A program made the position numbers and the translations under genes. A stretch of DNA of 64,000 bases from positions 708,712-772,711 of the forward strand of contig NZ_FXAO01000001.1 of assembly GCF_900177645.1 (NCBI RefSeq), read 5' to 3'. Below the pieces are notes generated by a model. It made no database searches, was not told the origin of the DNA, and saw only the letters and a list, made by a program, of their open reading frames with translations. This DNA is from Arenibacter troitsensis (GTDB taxonomy: Bacteria; Bacteroidota; Bacteroidia; Flavobacteriales; Flavobacteriaceae). Numbering within the stretch: position 1 is the first letter of the stretch; the number at the start of each line of letters is the position of its first letter. Of this stretch, positions 44,648 through 54,423 are shown piece after piece.

Positions 44648-44743
44648 TTACTTCTTCAATGAGTTGATCCACCCAGCAATTTTAAGGGCTTCATCTTTGG
44701 GGACATGGGGCATAGGTGCCATAGTGGTAGCGTATTCCTGCTT
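44648..44743 (-). pseudogene. C-terminal fragment of a cytochrome c gene
   Basis: Read on the minus strand, 44743-44648 encodes 31 residues and a stop: YATTMAPMPHVP followed by DEALKIAGWINSLKK. This is the C-terminus of a c-type cytochrome, with the Met of the axial ligand region (APMPH) and the last helix. A TAG codon immediately precedes it, and no CxxCH motif was found in the next 400 bp. It is therefore a remnant whose 5' part has been deleted. It lies between eboA and the large ThuA gene. Confidence 0.75.
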
Positions 44744-45250
44744 CTAATAGCTAGCCATTTTTTATAATAATATGGAACGTTGGGAGGAGAGGTGCGACTA
44801 TGAATCTGCAGCGCCTTATGGTATATTGTTTAGGGTTTAGTACCAGGTAGGTGTAGAACTGGGTTATTGCATTCTTTGGCCTTTACTCCTGACCGCATAT
44901 TCGCATGAATTTAGTAAGGCATATTATCCGCAGAAACTAGGAACTTTCATAACAGAAGCACTCACTTTAATTCAGGAATTTGTAACATGTGCATTTCCAT
45001 TTTAAAAGGTCCAACTTGGAATAAGGTAATGTTGGTCCATGGTCGTATTTTTTTATGGGTTTATATAAATTTCTTTTCAAATGATTTAAATTGCTGCATT
45101 ATTGTATAGAATTCTGCATTTTAGGCAAAAAAAGTATTTACAATTGTATAATTTGTTTTTGGTTGAGGTGTTTTTAAGTTATAGAGATAAAGGTTGAATC
45201 TACAATGGCAACATCTTTATTCAATAATTGTATTTAATTATTTAATTTTT
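44744..45250. other. AT-rich gap between eboA and the ThuA gene
   Basis: About 500 bp with no plausible gene. It follows the cytochrome c fragment and becomes very AT-rich after about 45040. TATAATTTG near 45148 resembles a -7 box for the large downstream gene, but the match is imperfect. The gap has the look of decayed sequence left by an insertion or deletion. Confidence 0.5.
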
Positions 45251-48200
45251 ATGGATAGTATTTTTAAGTTGATAATGGGATTTATCCTGGTTTGTATTCT
45301 GGGCTCCTGTACCTCTAAGGAGACCAAATTACTGGTGTTTAGTAAAACGGAAGGGTTTAGGCACGGTTCAATAGAGAAAGGTGTGGATGCAATAAAGGGA
45401 TTGGGCGATCAAAATGGCTTTATAGTGGAGGCGACCGAAGATGCAACCTATTTTACAGAGGAAATATTAAAGGAATATTCGGCAGTTATATTTTTAAATA
45501 CTACGGGGGATGTTTTAAATAATGTGCAACAGGCCGATTTTGAAAGGTACGTTCAAGCTGGAGGGGGATTTTTGGGAATCCATGCCGCTACGGATACGGA
45601 GTACGGCTGGCCTTGGTACAATAAATTAGTGGGTGCCTATTTTAAGAATCATCCCAAAATTCAAGAGGCAAGGTTGAATATAGTGGATAAAAACCACCTG
45701 GCTACCAAAACTATGTCCGATACTTGGATGAAGACGGACGAATGGTATAATTTTAAGGATATTAACCCGGCCATAAAAGTGTTGATAGAAATAGACGAGA
45801 CAAGTTATGAGGGAGGGGAAAATGGGGAGCATCATCCCATATCCTGGTATCACGAATATGACGGAGGAAGATCTTTTTATACGGAAATGGGCCATAGCGA
45901 TGCCACCTTTGAAAATCCTGAATTTTTAAATCACGTATTGGGTGGTATTAATTATGTAGTTGGGGATAAAGCTTTGGATTACAGTAAGGCAAAAACCGAA
46001 CGTATACCTGAGGAAAATAGATATGTACGCAAGGTGCTCGATTTTAATCTCAACGAACCAATGGAATTGGAAGAACTTCCCGGTAGGGGGATTTTATTCG
46101 TGGAGCGAAGGGGTGCTTTAAAGCTCTATGATTTTAAGGAGGAAAAAACAAAACAAATTGCCCAGCTTAATTTGTTTTATGGCAATGAGGATGGGTTGTT
46201 GGGTATAGCTGTCGATCCCGATTATCAGAAAAATAATTGGATCTATCTGTTTTACTCTGCTCCAGGAGAAATATCCGAGCAGCGCATTTCAAGATTTACC
46301 CTGGTCGGTGATTCCTTGGATTTTGCTTCTGAAAAAAATCTATTGACCATTCCAACATTGCGTAAGTGCTGCCATAGTGGAGGGGCCTTGGAATTTGGTC
46401 CCGATGGTAATTTATTTATTGGCTTGGGAGACAACACCAACCCTTTTGAATCTTCTGGTTATGCACCCATAGATGAGCGGGAGGGTAGAGCCTTATGGGA
46501 TGCTCAAAAATCAGCGGCCAACACCAATGACCTTAGAGGTAAGATATTGAGGATTAAGCCGGAGGACGACGGAAGCTATTCCATTCCCGAGGGTAATCTG
46601 TTCCCAGTGGGAACTCCCAACACTAGACCGGAAATATATGTGATGGGTTGTCGTAACCCCTTTAGATTTTCAATAGATAGTGAAACTGGGTATCTCTATT
46701 GGGGAGATATCGGTCCGGATGCCGGGAAGGGCGACCTCAATAGGGGACCTCATGGAATGGGCGAATTTGACCAGGCAAGAAAAGCGGGGAACTGGGGGTG
46801 GCCCTATACCAGAGGTAATAATCAGGCTTATAATGATTATGATTTTACAACGGAAACTCCAGGGGAAAAATTTAATCCTGCTAAATTAATTAATGATTCT
46901 CCCAATAATACGGGTATTAAAGAGCTTCCGCCGGCACAGGAATCAATGATATGGTTTTCCTATAGTGCTTCGGAAGAATTTCCTTGGTTGGGTTCTGGAG
47001 GGGTAAACCCAATGGCGGGTCCAATTTATCATGCTTCCAATTATTCCAATGCTACCAATAAATTTCCAGAATATTTCGAGGATAAGATTTTATTGTATGA
47101 ATGGATGAGGGATTGGATTTATGTGGTAACATTGGATGAAGATCACAACTATATAAAGGCAGATCCTTTTATGCCAAGTGATGAGTTTTCCCATCCAATG
47201 GATATGCTTTTTGCCTCCGATGGCAATTTATATGTACTTGAATATGGGCAAAAGTGGAATTCCCAAAATATGGATGCACGTTTAAACAGGATTAGTTACG
47301 TAAGTGGCAATCGCAAACCAGTGTCCAGAATAACATCGGACAAAATGGTGGGAGCACAGCCTTTTACGGTAAATTTTTCCGGTGCTGGATCTGAAGATTT
47401 TGATAGGGATATTTTGCGTTACGAGTGGTATTTTAATGCTGATGAGGTTCAAGATACTTCAATGGAGCCAAGTTTTACCTTTAACGAGCCTGGGAATTAT
47501 ACAGTTCGTTTAAAGGTGACCGATGAAGCTGGAAACTCGGATATGGCCACCCAGAAGATATTGGTGGGCAACGATATTCCTGAAGTAAGAATAGATTTGG
47601 ATACCAAGAACAGAACTTATTGGGATGGGCATAAAGTAGCCTATAAGGTCGTTGTAACCGATAAGCAGGATGGCAGTACCTTAGATGGTACCATAGATCC
47701 TAAAGATGTTAAAGTTACCTTCGATTATATACCGGAAGGTGAGGATATGGTAAAGGCTACCATTGGTCATCAACAGAACACAATACCGGAAGGCAAGTTG
47801 ATTATGGACGATACCGACTGTAAGGCATGCCATGCCGTAAATATTAAGGTTAATGGGCCATCTTACGAGGAAATTGCAGCACGCTATTCGGCCAAGGACA
47901 AAAATTATTTGATAGATAAGATCATTAAAGGTGGTTCCGGGGTTTGGGGAGAAAGTATGATGTCTGCCCATCCCCAACTTAAGGTTTCCGAAGTGGATAA
48001 AATAGTAGATTATATTCTTTCTTTAAATGCCGATAAAGGAAAAGATGAAAATCTAATGGATGTACAAGGTATAGTTGATTTTAATGCCCATCAGGCGAAG
48101 ATTAGTCAGGGTAAGTATGTCTTAATGGCTTCGTACACGGATAAGGGGAGCAAGGACCAACCAGAATCTTCACTATCGGTAAGGAATCAAATTATATTTA

Positions 48201-48601
48201 AATTTCCTAAGTATGAAGGAACCAAAGCCGATGAAAGAAGTGGGGGATTGAGTAATTGGGAGGTGGAAGGAGACCAGGTAGTTGGCTCTATTAAAAATGA
48301 TTCCTATTTAAAATTCAGCGATATTGGCTTGGAGGGGCTAAAAAATATTGAGCTGTTCATGTATTTTGGGGCCGACTATCCGTACGAGGGCAAAGTGGAA
48401 ATTAGGGAGAATAGTCCTAATGGTACACTGATCGGGGAAAGCTTCCTGAAATATTTTAACAAAGAAAAAGGTGCCAAGAAGAATTACCTTATCCCGGTTA
48501 AGCCTACCAAGGATTTTGATGCTCTATATCTCGTTTTCAAAGGTTCGGGAGACAAGGAGCAAATAATAGCCAATTTTAACGCCATGGTATTGAAATATTG
48601 A
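45251..48601 (+). CDS. ThuA / PQQ-propeller / PKD / cytochrome c multidomain lipoprotein
   Basis: 1116 aa from ATG 45251, whose signal peptide has lipobox ILGSC (Cys20); an upstream in-frame start would destroy it. Domain order: ThuA, amidotransferase-like (about 27-240, FLGIHAATDTEYGWPWY); a sorbosone/glucose dehydrogenase-type beta-propeller (about 265-680, DGLLGIAVDPDY, CCHSGGALEFGPDG, WGWPYTRG); a PKD domain (about 700-790, FTFNEPGNYTVRLKVTDEAGN); a class I cytochrome c (CKACH at 857-861); and a C-terminal beta domain resembling a carbohydrate-binding module (about 985-1116). Likely an outer-membrane or periplasmic sugar dehydrogenase that hands electrons to the heme. It interrupts the ebo locus and has its own hairpin at the 3' end. 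Confidence 0.9.
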   Translation: MDSIFKLIMGFILVCILGSCTSKETKLLVFSKTEGFRHGSIEKGVDAIKGLGDQNGFIVEATEDATYFTEEILKEYSAVIFLNTTGDVLNNVQQADFERYVQAGGGFLGIHAATDTEYGWPWYNKLVGAYFKNHPKIQEARLNIVDKNHLATKTMSDTWMKTDEWYNFKDINPAIKVLIEIDETSYEGGENGEHHPISWYHEYDGGRSFYTEMGHSDATFENPEFLNHVLGGINYVVGDKALDYSKAKTERIPEENRYVRKVLDFNLNEPMELEELPGRGILFVERRGALKLYDFKEEKTKQIAQLNLFYGNEDGLLGIAVDPDYQKNNWIYLFYSAPGEISEQRISRFTLVGDSLDFASEKNLLTIPTLRKCCHSGGALEFGPDGNLFIGLGDNTNPFESSGYAPIDEREGRALWDAQKSAANTNDLRGKILRIKPEDDGSYSIPEGNLFPVGTPNTRPEIYVMGCRNPFRFSIDSETGYLYWGDIGPDAGKGDLNRGPHGMGEFDQARKAGNWGWPYTRGNNQAYNDYDFTTETPGEKFNPAKLINDSPNNTGIKELPPAQESMIWFSYSASEEFPWLGSGGVNPMAGPIYHASNYSNATNKFPEYFEDKILLYEWMRDWIYVVTLDEDHNYIKADPFMPSDEFSHPMDMLFASDGNLYVLEYGQKWNSQNMDARLNRISYVSGNRKPVSRITSDKMVGAQPFTVNFSGAGSEDFDRDILRYEWYFNADEVQDTSMEPSFTFNEPGNYTVRLKVTDEAGNSDMATQKILVGNDIPEVRIDLDTKNRTYWDGHKVAYKVVVTDKQDGSTLDGTIDPKDVKVTFDYIPEGEDMVKATIGHQQNTIPEGKLIMDDTDCKACHAVNIKVNGPSYEEIAARYSAKDKNYLIDKIIKGGSGVWGESMMSAHPQLKVSEVDKIVDYILSLNADKGKDENLMDVQGIVDFNAHQAKISQGKYVLMASYTDKGSKDQPESSLSVRNQIIFKFPKYEGTKADERSGGLSNWEVEGDQVVGSIKNDSYLKFSDIGLEGLKNIELFMYFGADYPYEGKVEIRENSPNGTLIGESFLKYFNKEKGAKKNYLIPVKPTKDFDALYLVFKGSGDKEQIIANFNAMVLKY

Positions 48602-48684
48602 TAGGGTTGTGACTTTGACAATAATTGGGATTCCATGGCCTTGAATTATGGTAAGATTCCTTGTTACTGTTAAAACACTTTTAA

Positions 48685-48715
48685 AATGGGTCTATGATAA
48701 TCGCTATGACCCATT
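48685..48715 (+). terminator. Hairpin after the ThuA gene
   Basis: 8-bp perfect stem AATGGGTC / GACCCATT with a 15-nt loop, about 85 bp after the stop codon, followed by TAATTAATTAAC rather than a T run. Probable but weaker terminator. The eboB-F promoter would then lie between here and 48846. Confidence 0.55.
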
Positions 48716-48845
48716 AATTAATTAACTTTATCGGTTGGAGTTGCCATCAGAATAGGGAATTTGCCGTAATTGGAACACGATCCAGAAGGCTGTTAAAACA
48801 TTTGAATAGTAGAAGCGTTAATCAATTAAAGTATACAATATTATT

Positions 48846-49760
48846 ATGGAAGAGAAAATGATGATTATAGACCCCCATGTACACATGACCTCTAGGACAA
48901 CCGATGATTATGAGGCAATGGCAGCCGCGGGCGTAGTGGCTATTATAGAGCCATCATTTTGGTTGGGGCAACCACGTACGCAGGTAGGATCTTTTCAGGA
49001 TTATTACAGCAGTCTTGTGGGCTGGGAACCTTTTAGGGCCAGTCAGTTTGGGATACATCATTATTGTACTATTGGATTAAATTCCAAGGAGGCCAACAAT
49101 GAAGCGCTGGCGGAACAGGTAATAGAATTATTGCCCTTATATGTGCATAAGGAAAATGTGGTGGCCATTGGTGAAATTGGTTACGACGATCAGACTCCGG
49201 CCGAGGATAAATATTTTAGATTGCAGTTGGAGTTGGCCAAAGAATTGAATATTCCGGTTCAGATACATACTCCACATAGGGATAAAAAGTCGGGAACCAT
49301 AAAAAGTATGGAGGTCTGTTTGGAACATGGCCTGGATCCGGGCATGGTCGTTATTGATCACAATAACGAGGAAACTGTAAAGGATGTATTGGATCGCGGT
49401 TTTTGGGCTGCATTTACAATTTATCCAAAAACCAAAATGGGGAATGAAAGAATGGTGGAGGTAGTGAGGAATTTTGGAAGTGATCGTATTATTGTGGATA
49501 GTTCCGCGGATTGGGGTGTTAGTGATCCATTGGCAGTGCCAAAAACAGCCTCGTTGATGTTGAAAAGGGGAATAGCTAAATCGGATGTGGTTAAAACCTG
49601 TTACCAGAATGCATTGGATATTTTTGGTAAGAATGGTAAAATGAAAGAATCCGATTGGTTGAATCCAAAAGGCATCAATCAAACCAAATTATATAACGAT
49701 AATAGTGTTTTGCGAGGGCAAGAGCCTAAGGTTGATACGGATGCGGATAAAATAGTATAA
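48846..49760 (+). CDS. eboB: EboB: TatD-family metal hydrolase
   Basis: 304 aa. TatD/amidohydrolase metal ligands are present: HxH in IDPHVHMT, Glu in AIGEIGYDD, His in QIHTPH, His in VIDHNNEET and Asp in IVDSSADWG. The stretch SFWLGQPRTQVGSFQDYY with QFGIHHYCTIGLN distinguishes the EboB branch from TatD DNases. Substrate unknown. First gene of a tight five-gene run; its stop overlaps the eboC start by one base. Confidence 0.9.
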   Translation: MEEKMMIIDPHVHMTSRTTDDYEAMAAAGVVAIIEPSFWLGQPRTQVGSFQDYYSSLVGWEPFRASQFGIHHYCTIGLNSKEANNEALAEQVIELLPLYVHKENVVAIGEIGYDDQTPAEDKYFRLQLELAKELNIPVQIHTPHRDKKSGTIKSMEVCLEHGLDPGMVVIDHNNEETVKDVLDRGFWAAFTIYPKTKMGNERMVEVVRNFGSDRIIVDSSADWGVSDPLAVPKTASLMLKRGIAKSDVVKTCYQNALDIFGKNGKMKESDWLNPKGINQTKLYNDNSVLRGQEPKVDTDADKIV

Positions 49761-50662
49761 TGAATCCTGTATTGAAAGGATATTTAAGGCTCACGAGACC
49801 TGCAAATTTACCTACAGCTGCAGCCGATGTATTGGCAGGTGTGGCCATTTCTGGTGTATTCATGGGTGTTTTTATTGATAAGGCATGGAATACGTCCATG
49901 TTTTGGGATATACTATTGTTGTTATTTTCCTCCGTATTTCTATATGCCGCCGGTGTGGTTCTCAATGATTTCTTTGATCATAAATTAGACAAAACGGAGC
50001 GGCCCGAAAGACCAATTCCTTCCGGTTTGGTTTCTGTTCGATCCGCTGCTATCTTTGGAGGTGTTTTGATGAATTTAGGGGTGCTATTTTCATTTTTGGT
50101 GGGCACCGTAAGCGGAATGGTGGCCATTGCGCTAGGGCTCTCCATTCTTTTGTACGATGCCTTGGGAAAACACCATTCTTTTATTGGTCCACTTAACATG
50201 GGTGTTTGTAGAGGTTTAAATTTACTCCTAGGGATAACCATTTTAGGCGATTTTAACAATTGGGGTTATTTCATTTTCCCAGTTTTATATATAGCGGCCA
50301 TAACCCTAATAAGTAGGGGCGAGGTACATGGGGACAATAAGAACCACATCATTTTTGCTGGGGGGTTGTACGGTATTGTAATTTTGGGAATAGTTGGTAT
50401 TTTTTCAACTTCCGACCTTAATTTATTGGAGTCGGTTCCATTTTTACTACTGTTCTCTTTTTTAGTATTTAGACCATTGTTAAAGGCATATTCGGAAAAT
50501 TCGCCCAAAAACATAAAAAAGGCGGTAATGGCCGGGGTCATATCGATCATTGTTTTGGACGCATCCTTGGCCGTAGGATTTTCACATTGGTGGGTAGGAT
50601 TGATTATACTATTACTATTGCCCTTATCTATTTTTTTATCAAAACTGTTCGCAGTTACCTAA
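49760..50662 (+). CDS. eboC: EboC: UbiA-like prenyltransferase
   Basis: 300 aa with about eight or nine transmembrane helices. The first aspartate-rich UbiA motif NDFFDHKLDKTERPERPIPSG begins at residue 69. The second (YDALGKHH) has only one acidic residue, as is usual in EboC. UbiA enzymes attach prenyl chains to aromatic or other small acceptors in the inner membrane; the EboC acceptor is not known. It overlaps eboB by 1 nt and precedes eboD by 11 bp. Confidence 0.92.
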   Translation: MNPVLKGYLRLTRPANLPTAAADVLAGVAISGVFMGVFIDKAWNTSMFWDILLLLFSSVFLYAAGVVLNDFFDHKLDKTERPERPIPSGLVSVRSAAIFGGVLMNLGVLFSFLVGTVSGMVAIALGLSILLYDALGKHHSFIGPLNMGVCRGLNLLLGITILGDFNNWGYFIFPVLYIAAITLISRGEVHGDNKNHIIFAGGLYGIVILGIVGIFSTSDLNLLESVPFLLLFSFLVFRPLLKAYSENSPKNIKKAVMAGVISIIVLDASLAVGFSHWWVGLIILLLLPLSIFLSKLFAVT

Positions 50663-50673
50663 AGTTGTAAAGC

Positions 50674-51855
50674 ATGTCAAATTATAGACCAATAGAGCAA
50701 TCATTTAAAGTTGCTTATGAGTATAAGCTACATTTCACGGAACATATATTTAGTAAGGATAACCCCTTATTTAAAGATATTGTTCAAGGGTATAACAGTA
50801 AGGGGGACGTAAAAGTACTTTTTGTAATAGACAGCGGTGTACTGGCCTGCCATCCAAATTTGAGTAAGGATATTACCTCTTATTGTACCCAGAATAATTC
50901 GGTGATCCATCTAACGGAACAAATGGTAATTACGGGCGGGGAACAATGTAAAAATGATTACCACAATGTAGAGCTGATATTAAGTGCCGTAAATGATAAT
51001 AGGATTTGTAGGCACTCTTTTGTTGTTGCTATTGGAGGAGGAGCCATCATAGATATGGTAGGATATGCTGCTGCAATAGCCCATAGAGGGGTTAAGTTGA
51101 TAAGGATTCCTACCACGGTACTGTCACAGAACGATTCGGCCGTAGGGGTGAAGAATAGTTTTAATATTTTAGGAAAAAAGAATTTTTTAGGGACTTTTGC
51201 TCCCGCTTATGCCATAATAAACGATAGTAATTTTTTAACTACTTTGGAGCAGCGCGATTGGATTTCAGGTATAGCGGAAGCGGTAAAAGTGGCGTTGATT
51301 AAGGATGCGGTATTCTTTAATTTTATTGAGGAAAACAGTACACTGCTCCGGGCACGTAATATGGAGTCTATGGAGTACTTAATTTATCGCTGTGCAGAGA
51401 TGCATATGGAGCATATTGCCCAAGGGGGGGATCCATTTGAGAGCGGTTCTTCCAGACCCTTGGATTTTGGTCATTGGGCGGCCCACAAATTGGAGTATAT
51501 GACCAATTATCAACTAAGACATGGTGAGGCAGTTGCCATTGGGATGGCCTTGGATTTGGTGTATGCCCATTTTATTGGATTGATTGGTAAGGAGACATTG
51601 GACCGAATTTTAAATGTTCTGGAACAAATTGGGTTCAATTTGCATATCCCTTTGCAAAAGGATGGTGATTTGGACGATCTGCTAAATGGCATACAGGAAT
51701 TCAGGGAGCATTTGGGAGGGGAACTTACTATTACCTTAATATCCAAAATAGGAGCCAAACACGATGTTCATGAAATTGATATTTCCACCATGGAAAAAGC
51801 AATTGTATGGCTAAACGAAATGTACAAACCTAAAGTATCCAATACCGCATGTTAA
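50674..51855 (+). CDS. eboD: EboD: 3-dehydroquinate synthase homologue
   Basis: 393 aa. The NAD-binding glycine-rich segment VAIGGGAIIDMVGYAAAIAHRG, PTTVLSQNDSAVGVKNSFN, and metal-site FGHWAAHKLEY with LRHGEAVAIGMALD match the AroB/sugar phosphate cyclase family. It differs from housekeeping AroB in sequence and context (ebo operon), so a sedoheptulose- or DAHP-like sugar phosphate is the probable substrate, with a small-molecule product. It overlaps eboE by 7 nt. Confidence 0.92.
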   Translation: MSNYRPIEQSFKVAYEYKLHFTEHIFSKDNPLFKDIVQGYNSKGDVKVLFVIDSGVLACHPNLSKDITSYCTQNNSVIHLTEQMVITGGEQCKNDYHNVELILSAVNDNRICRHSFVVAIGGGAIIDMVGYAAAIAHRGVKLIRIPTTVLSQNDSAVGVKNSFNILGKKNFLGTFAPAYAIINDSNFLTTLEQRDWISGIAEAVKVALIKDAVFFNFIEENSTLLRARNMESMEYLIYRCAEMHMEHIAQGGDPFESGSSRPLDFGHWAAHKLEYMTNYQLRHGEAVAIGMALDLVYAHFIGLIGKETLDRILNVLEQIGFNLHIPLQKDGDLDDLLNGIQEFREHLGGELTITLISKIGAKHDVHEIDISTMEKAIVWLNEMYKPKVSNTAC

Positions 51856-53042
51856 TACAAAATAAATATCATCTTAGTTATTGTAGTAATATTCATCCTG
51901 GTGAAGATTGGGAGCAGACCTATGATAGTCTAAAAACATATCTTCCTAAAATAAAGAAGGAAGTATCTCCAGAATCTCCTTTTGGCATTGGATTGCGTTT
52001 GTCCAATGTAGCAAGTCTAGGACTTGATGAAGGTAGTAATTTGAAGGATTTTAAGGATTGGTTGGACCAAAATCAATTCTATGTTTTTACCATGAACGGC
52101 TTCCCTTATGGAAATTTTCATAACCAAAGGGTAAAAGATATGGTTCATGCCCCGGATTGGACTACCAAAGAAAGATTGGATTATACCATGCGACTTTTTG
52201 ATCAATTGGCTTTTTTGATTCCTGAAGGTATTTCGGGAGGAATTTCTACCTCACCTGTTAGTTACAGGCACTGGCATACTTCAGATAAAGCATTGGATAA
52301 GGCTTTTGCAACCGGGGCCGAAAGCATGTCGGAGATTGTGTTGCAGTTGGTGGAAATTGAAAGCAAAACTGGTAAGTATCTCCATTTAGATATTGAGCCG
52401 GAACCGGATGGGATGTTAGAAAACAGTGATGAGGTGATTCATTTTTACAATACGTATCTGCTTCCCATAGCAACCCAAAAATTGATCGATGTTCTAGGGT
52501 GCAACGAGGAAATGGCCAAAGATTTAATTCTAAGGCATATAACCGTTTGTTATGATGTGTGCCATTTTTCACTGGCCTATGAAGAACCGGAACATACTTT
52601 GGCAAAATTTAAGAAAGCAGGAATAAGGGTTGGTAAAATACAAGTGAGTTCTGCCCTTAAGATTCTTTTCAAAGAGGGTGATAATGAGGCTATTTGGCAC
52701 TCGTTAAGCCAGTTTAACGAACCCACTTATTTACATCAGGTCACCGTAAAGATAGGTGACAAAGTAGTTACCTATAAGGATTTGCCCGAAGTTTTAGAGC
52801 ATCGTTCCGATGCCCAAGAGCTAAGGTCCCATTTTCATGTACCCATTTTTTTGGAAAAGTACGACCATTTATTTTCTACCCAGGATCAAATACTCAAGGT
52901 GTTGGAATATCTAAGAAAGGATCAATTTTCGGATCAATTGGAGATTGAGACCTATACATGGGATGTTTTGCCCAAAGGTCTTAAAACTGAACTATCCAAT
53001 TGCATTGTGCGTGAAATTGAATGGTTAAAGAGTAAAATTTAA
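51849..53042 (+). CDS. eboE: EboE: metabolite traffic protein, TIM-barrel
   Basis: 397 aa, predicted sugar phosphate isomerase/epimerase-like barrel. EboE hallmarks: YHLSYCSNIHPGEDW at the N-terminus, GLRLSNVASLGL, FTMNGFPYGNFH, HLDIEPEPDGMLEN with metal-ligand acidic residues, and CYDVCHFSLAYEEP. Soluble, cytoplasmic. The role in the pathway is not known. Co-translated with eboD by overlap and followed after 3 bp by eboF. Confidence 0.92.
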   Translation: MLIQNKYHLSYCSNIHPGEDWEQTYDSLKTYLPKIKKEVSPESPFGIGLRLSNVASLGLDEGSNLKDFKDWLDQNQFYVFTMNGFPYGNFHNQRVKDMVHAPDWTTKERLDYTMRLFDQLAFLIPEGISGGISTSPVSYRHWHTSDKALDKAFATGAESMSEIVLQLVEIESKTGKYLHLDIEPEPDGMLENSDEVIHFYNTYLLPIATQKLIDVLGCNEEMAKDLILRHITVCYDVCHFSLAYEEPEHTLAKFKKAGIRVGKIQVSSALKILFKEGDNEAIWHSLSQFNEPTYLHQVTVKIGDKVVTYKDLPEVLEHRSDAQELRSHFHVPIFLEKYDHLFSTQDQILKVLEYLRKDQFSDQLEIETYTWDVLPKGLKTELSNCIVREIEWLKSKI

Positions 53043-53045
53043 GGA

Positions 53046-54422
53046 ATGAAGAAAACCGTAGTACTAAACGTTGTAGGATTAACACGGGGATTGATAGGGG
53101 AACATACGCCCTTTATTAAATCTTTTTTGGAGAGAGGAGCTTCGGCCACTATTACACCTCAATTGCCTGCAGTGACCTGTGCGGTGCAAGCCACTTATTT
53201 AACAGGCAAAACGCCATCTGATCATGGTATAGTTGGTAACGGTTGGTATTTTAAGGAAGAGCATGAGGTTAAGTTTTGGCGTCAATCCAATAGCCTTATC
53301 CAGTCTGAAAAAATATGGGATAAACTTAAAATGCTTGATAGTAATTTTAGTTGTGCCAATATGTTCTGGTGGTACAACATGTATTCCAATGCGGATTACA
53401 GTGTAACCCCAAGACCAAATTATTTGGCGGATGGAAGGAAGATACCGGATGTGTATTCCTATCCATCGGAACTTCGGGACCATTTACAAAATGAATTGGG
53501 AACATTTCCGCTATTCCATTTTTGGGGGCCAAAAACCTCTATAAAATCCAGTCAGTGGATTGCGGACGCCAGTTTAAAAACGGATGTGCTATATGATCCT
53601 ACCCTCACTTTGGTTTACCTACCGCATTTGGACTATAATATGCAACGCCACGGAACCGATGTAACCAAAATTTCAAAGGACCTAAGGGAGATAGATGAAG
53701 TAGTTAAGAAGCTGGTGGAGTTTTATGAGACCAAATCCGCCCATATTATTATACTTTCGGAATACGGGATAACCAATGTAAACAATCCTATTCATTTAAA
53801 CAGAAAATTGAGGCAAGAGGGGTATCTTGGTGTACGAGTGGAAAGGGGACTGGAATTATTGGATGCTGGAGCCAGTAGGGCGTTTGCCGTTGCAGACCAT
53901 CAGTTGGCCCATGTCTATGTTAAGGACAAGAAAGATTTGGATAAGGTCAAGGCCATATTAAAGGGCTTAAAAGGGGTGGAGCGAGTGCTTTCTGGAAGCG
54001 AAATCAAGGAGCTGCATTTGGATCATGAACGTTGTGGGGATTTGGTGGTAATTGCGGATAAGGATTCGTGGTTTACCTATTACTTCTGGTTGGACGATAC
54101 TAAGGCACCTGATTATGCCAGGATGGTGGACATTCACAAAAAACCCGGATACGACCCGGTAGAGATGCTTACCGATCCGAAGGATAAATTCTTGATGCCA
54201 AAGGTTATTTGGAAGTTGTTGAAAAAGAAATTGGGTTTCAGAACGGTAATGGATATTATTCCGCTGGACGCCACATTGGTTAAAGGGTCACATGGTAGGA
54301 TGCCCGAGGATTCCAATGATCATCCAATATTGATAACCAACAAAAAAGGTGAAACTTTAAAGGATAGGCTGTTAGCAACGGAGGTATACGGTATTATAGA
54401 AAAACATCTTATTAATTCATAA
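53046..54422 (+). CDS. eboF: EboF: alkaline phosphatase/nucleotide pyrophosphatase family
   Basis: 458 aa. The PDE/alkaline phosphatase-fold motif around the catalytic Thr is PQLPAVTCAVQATYLTGK at about 37-54. Metal ligands appear in YLPHLDYNMQRHG, LSEYGITN and GSHGRMPED. No signal peptide, so probably cytoplasmic. The family cleaves phosphodiester or phosphate-ester bonds, perhaps on an activated intermediate made by EboC/D. Ends 1 bp before the TMEM220 gene. Confidence 0.9.
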   Translation: MKKTVVLNVVGLTRGLIGEHTPFIKSFLERGASATITPQLPAVTCAVQATYLTGKTPSDHGIVGNGWYFKEEHEVKFWRQSNSLIQSEKIWDKLKMLDSNFSCANMFWWYNMYSNADYSVTPRPNYLADGRKIPDVYSYPSELRDHLQNELGTFPLFHFWGPKTSIKSSQWIADASLKTDVLYDPTLTLVYLPHLDYNMQRHGTDVTKISKDLREIDEVVKKLVEFYETKSAHIIILSEYGITNVNNPIHLNRKLRQEGYLGVRVERGLELLDAGASRAFAVADHQLAHVYVKDKKDLDKVKAILKGLKGVERVLSGSEIKELHLDHERCGDLVVIADKDSWFTYYFWLDDTKAPDYARMVDIHKKPGYDPVEMLTDPKDKFLMPKVIWKLLKKKLGFRTVMDIIPLDATLVKGSHGRMPEDSNDHPILITNKKGETLKDRLLATEVYGIIEKHLINS

Positions 54423-54423
54423 C

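Noticed and set aside
49137-49682. 181-codon open frame antisense to eboB
   Set aside because: Composition typical of an antisense frame (many Ile, His, Phe); the plus-strand frame has complete TatD metal ligands.
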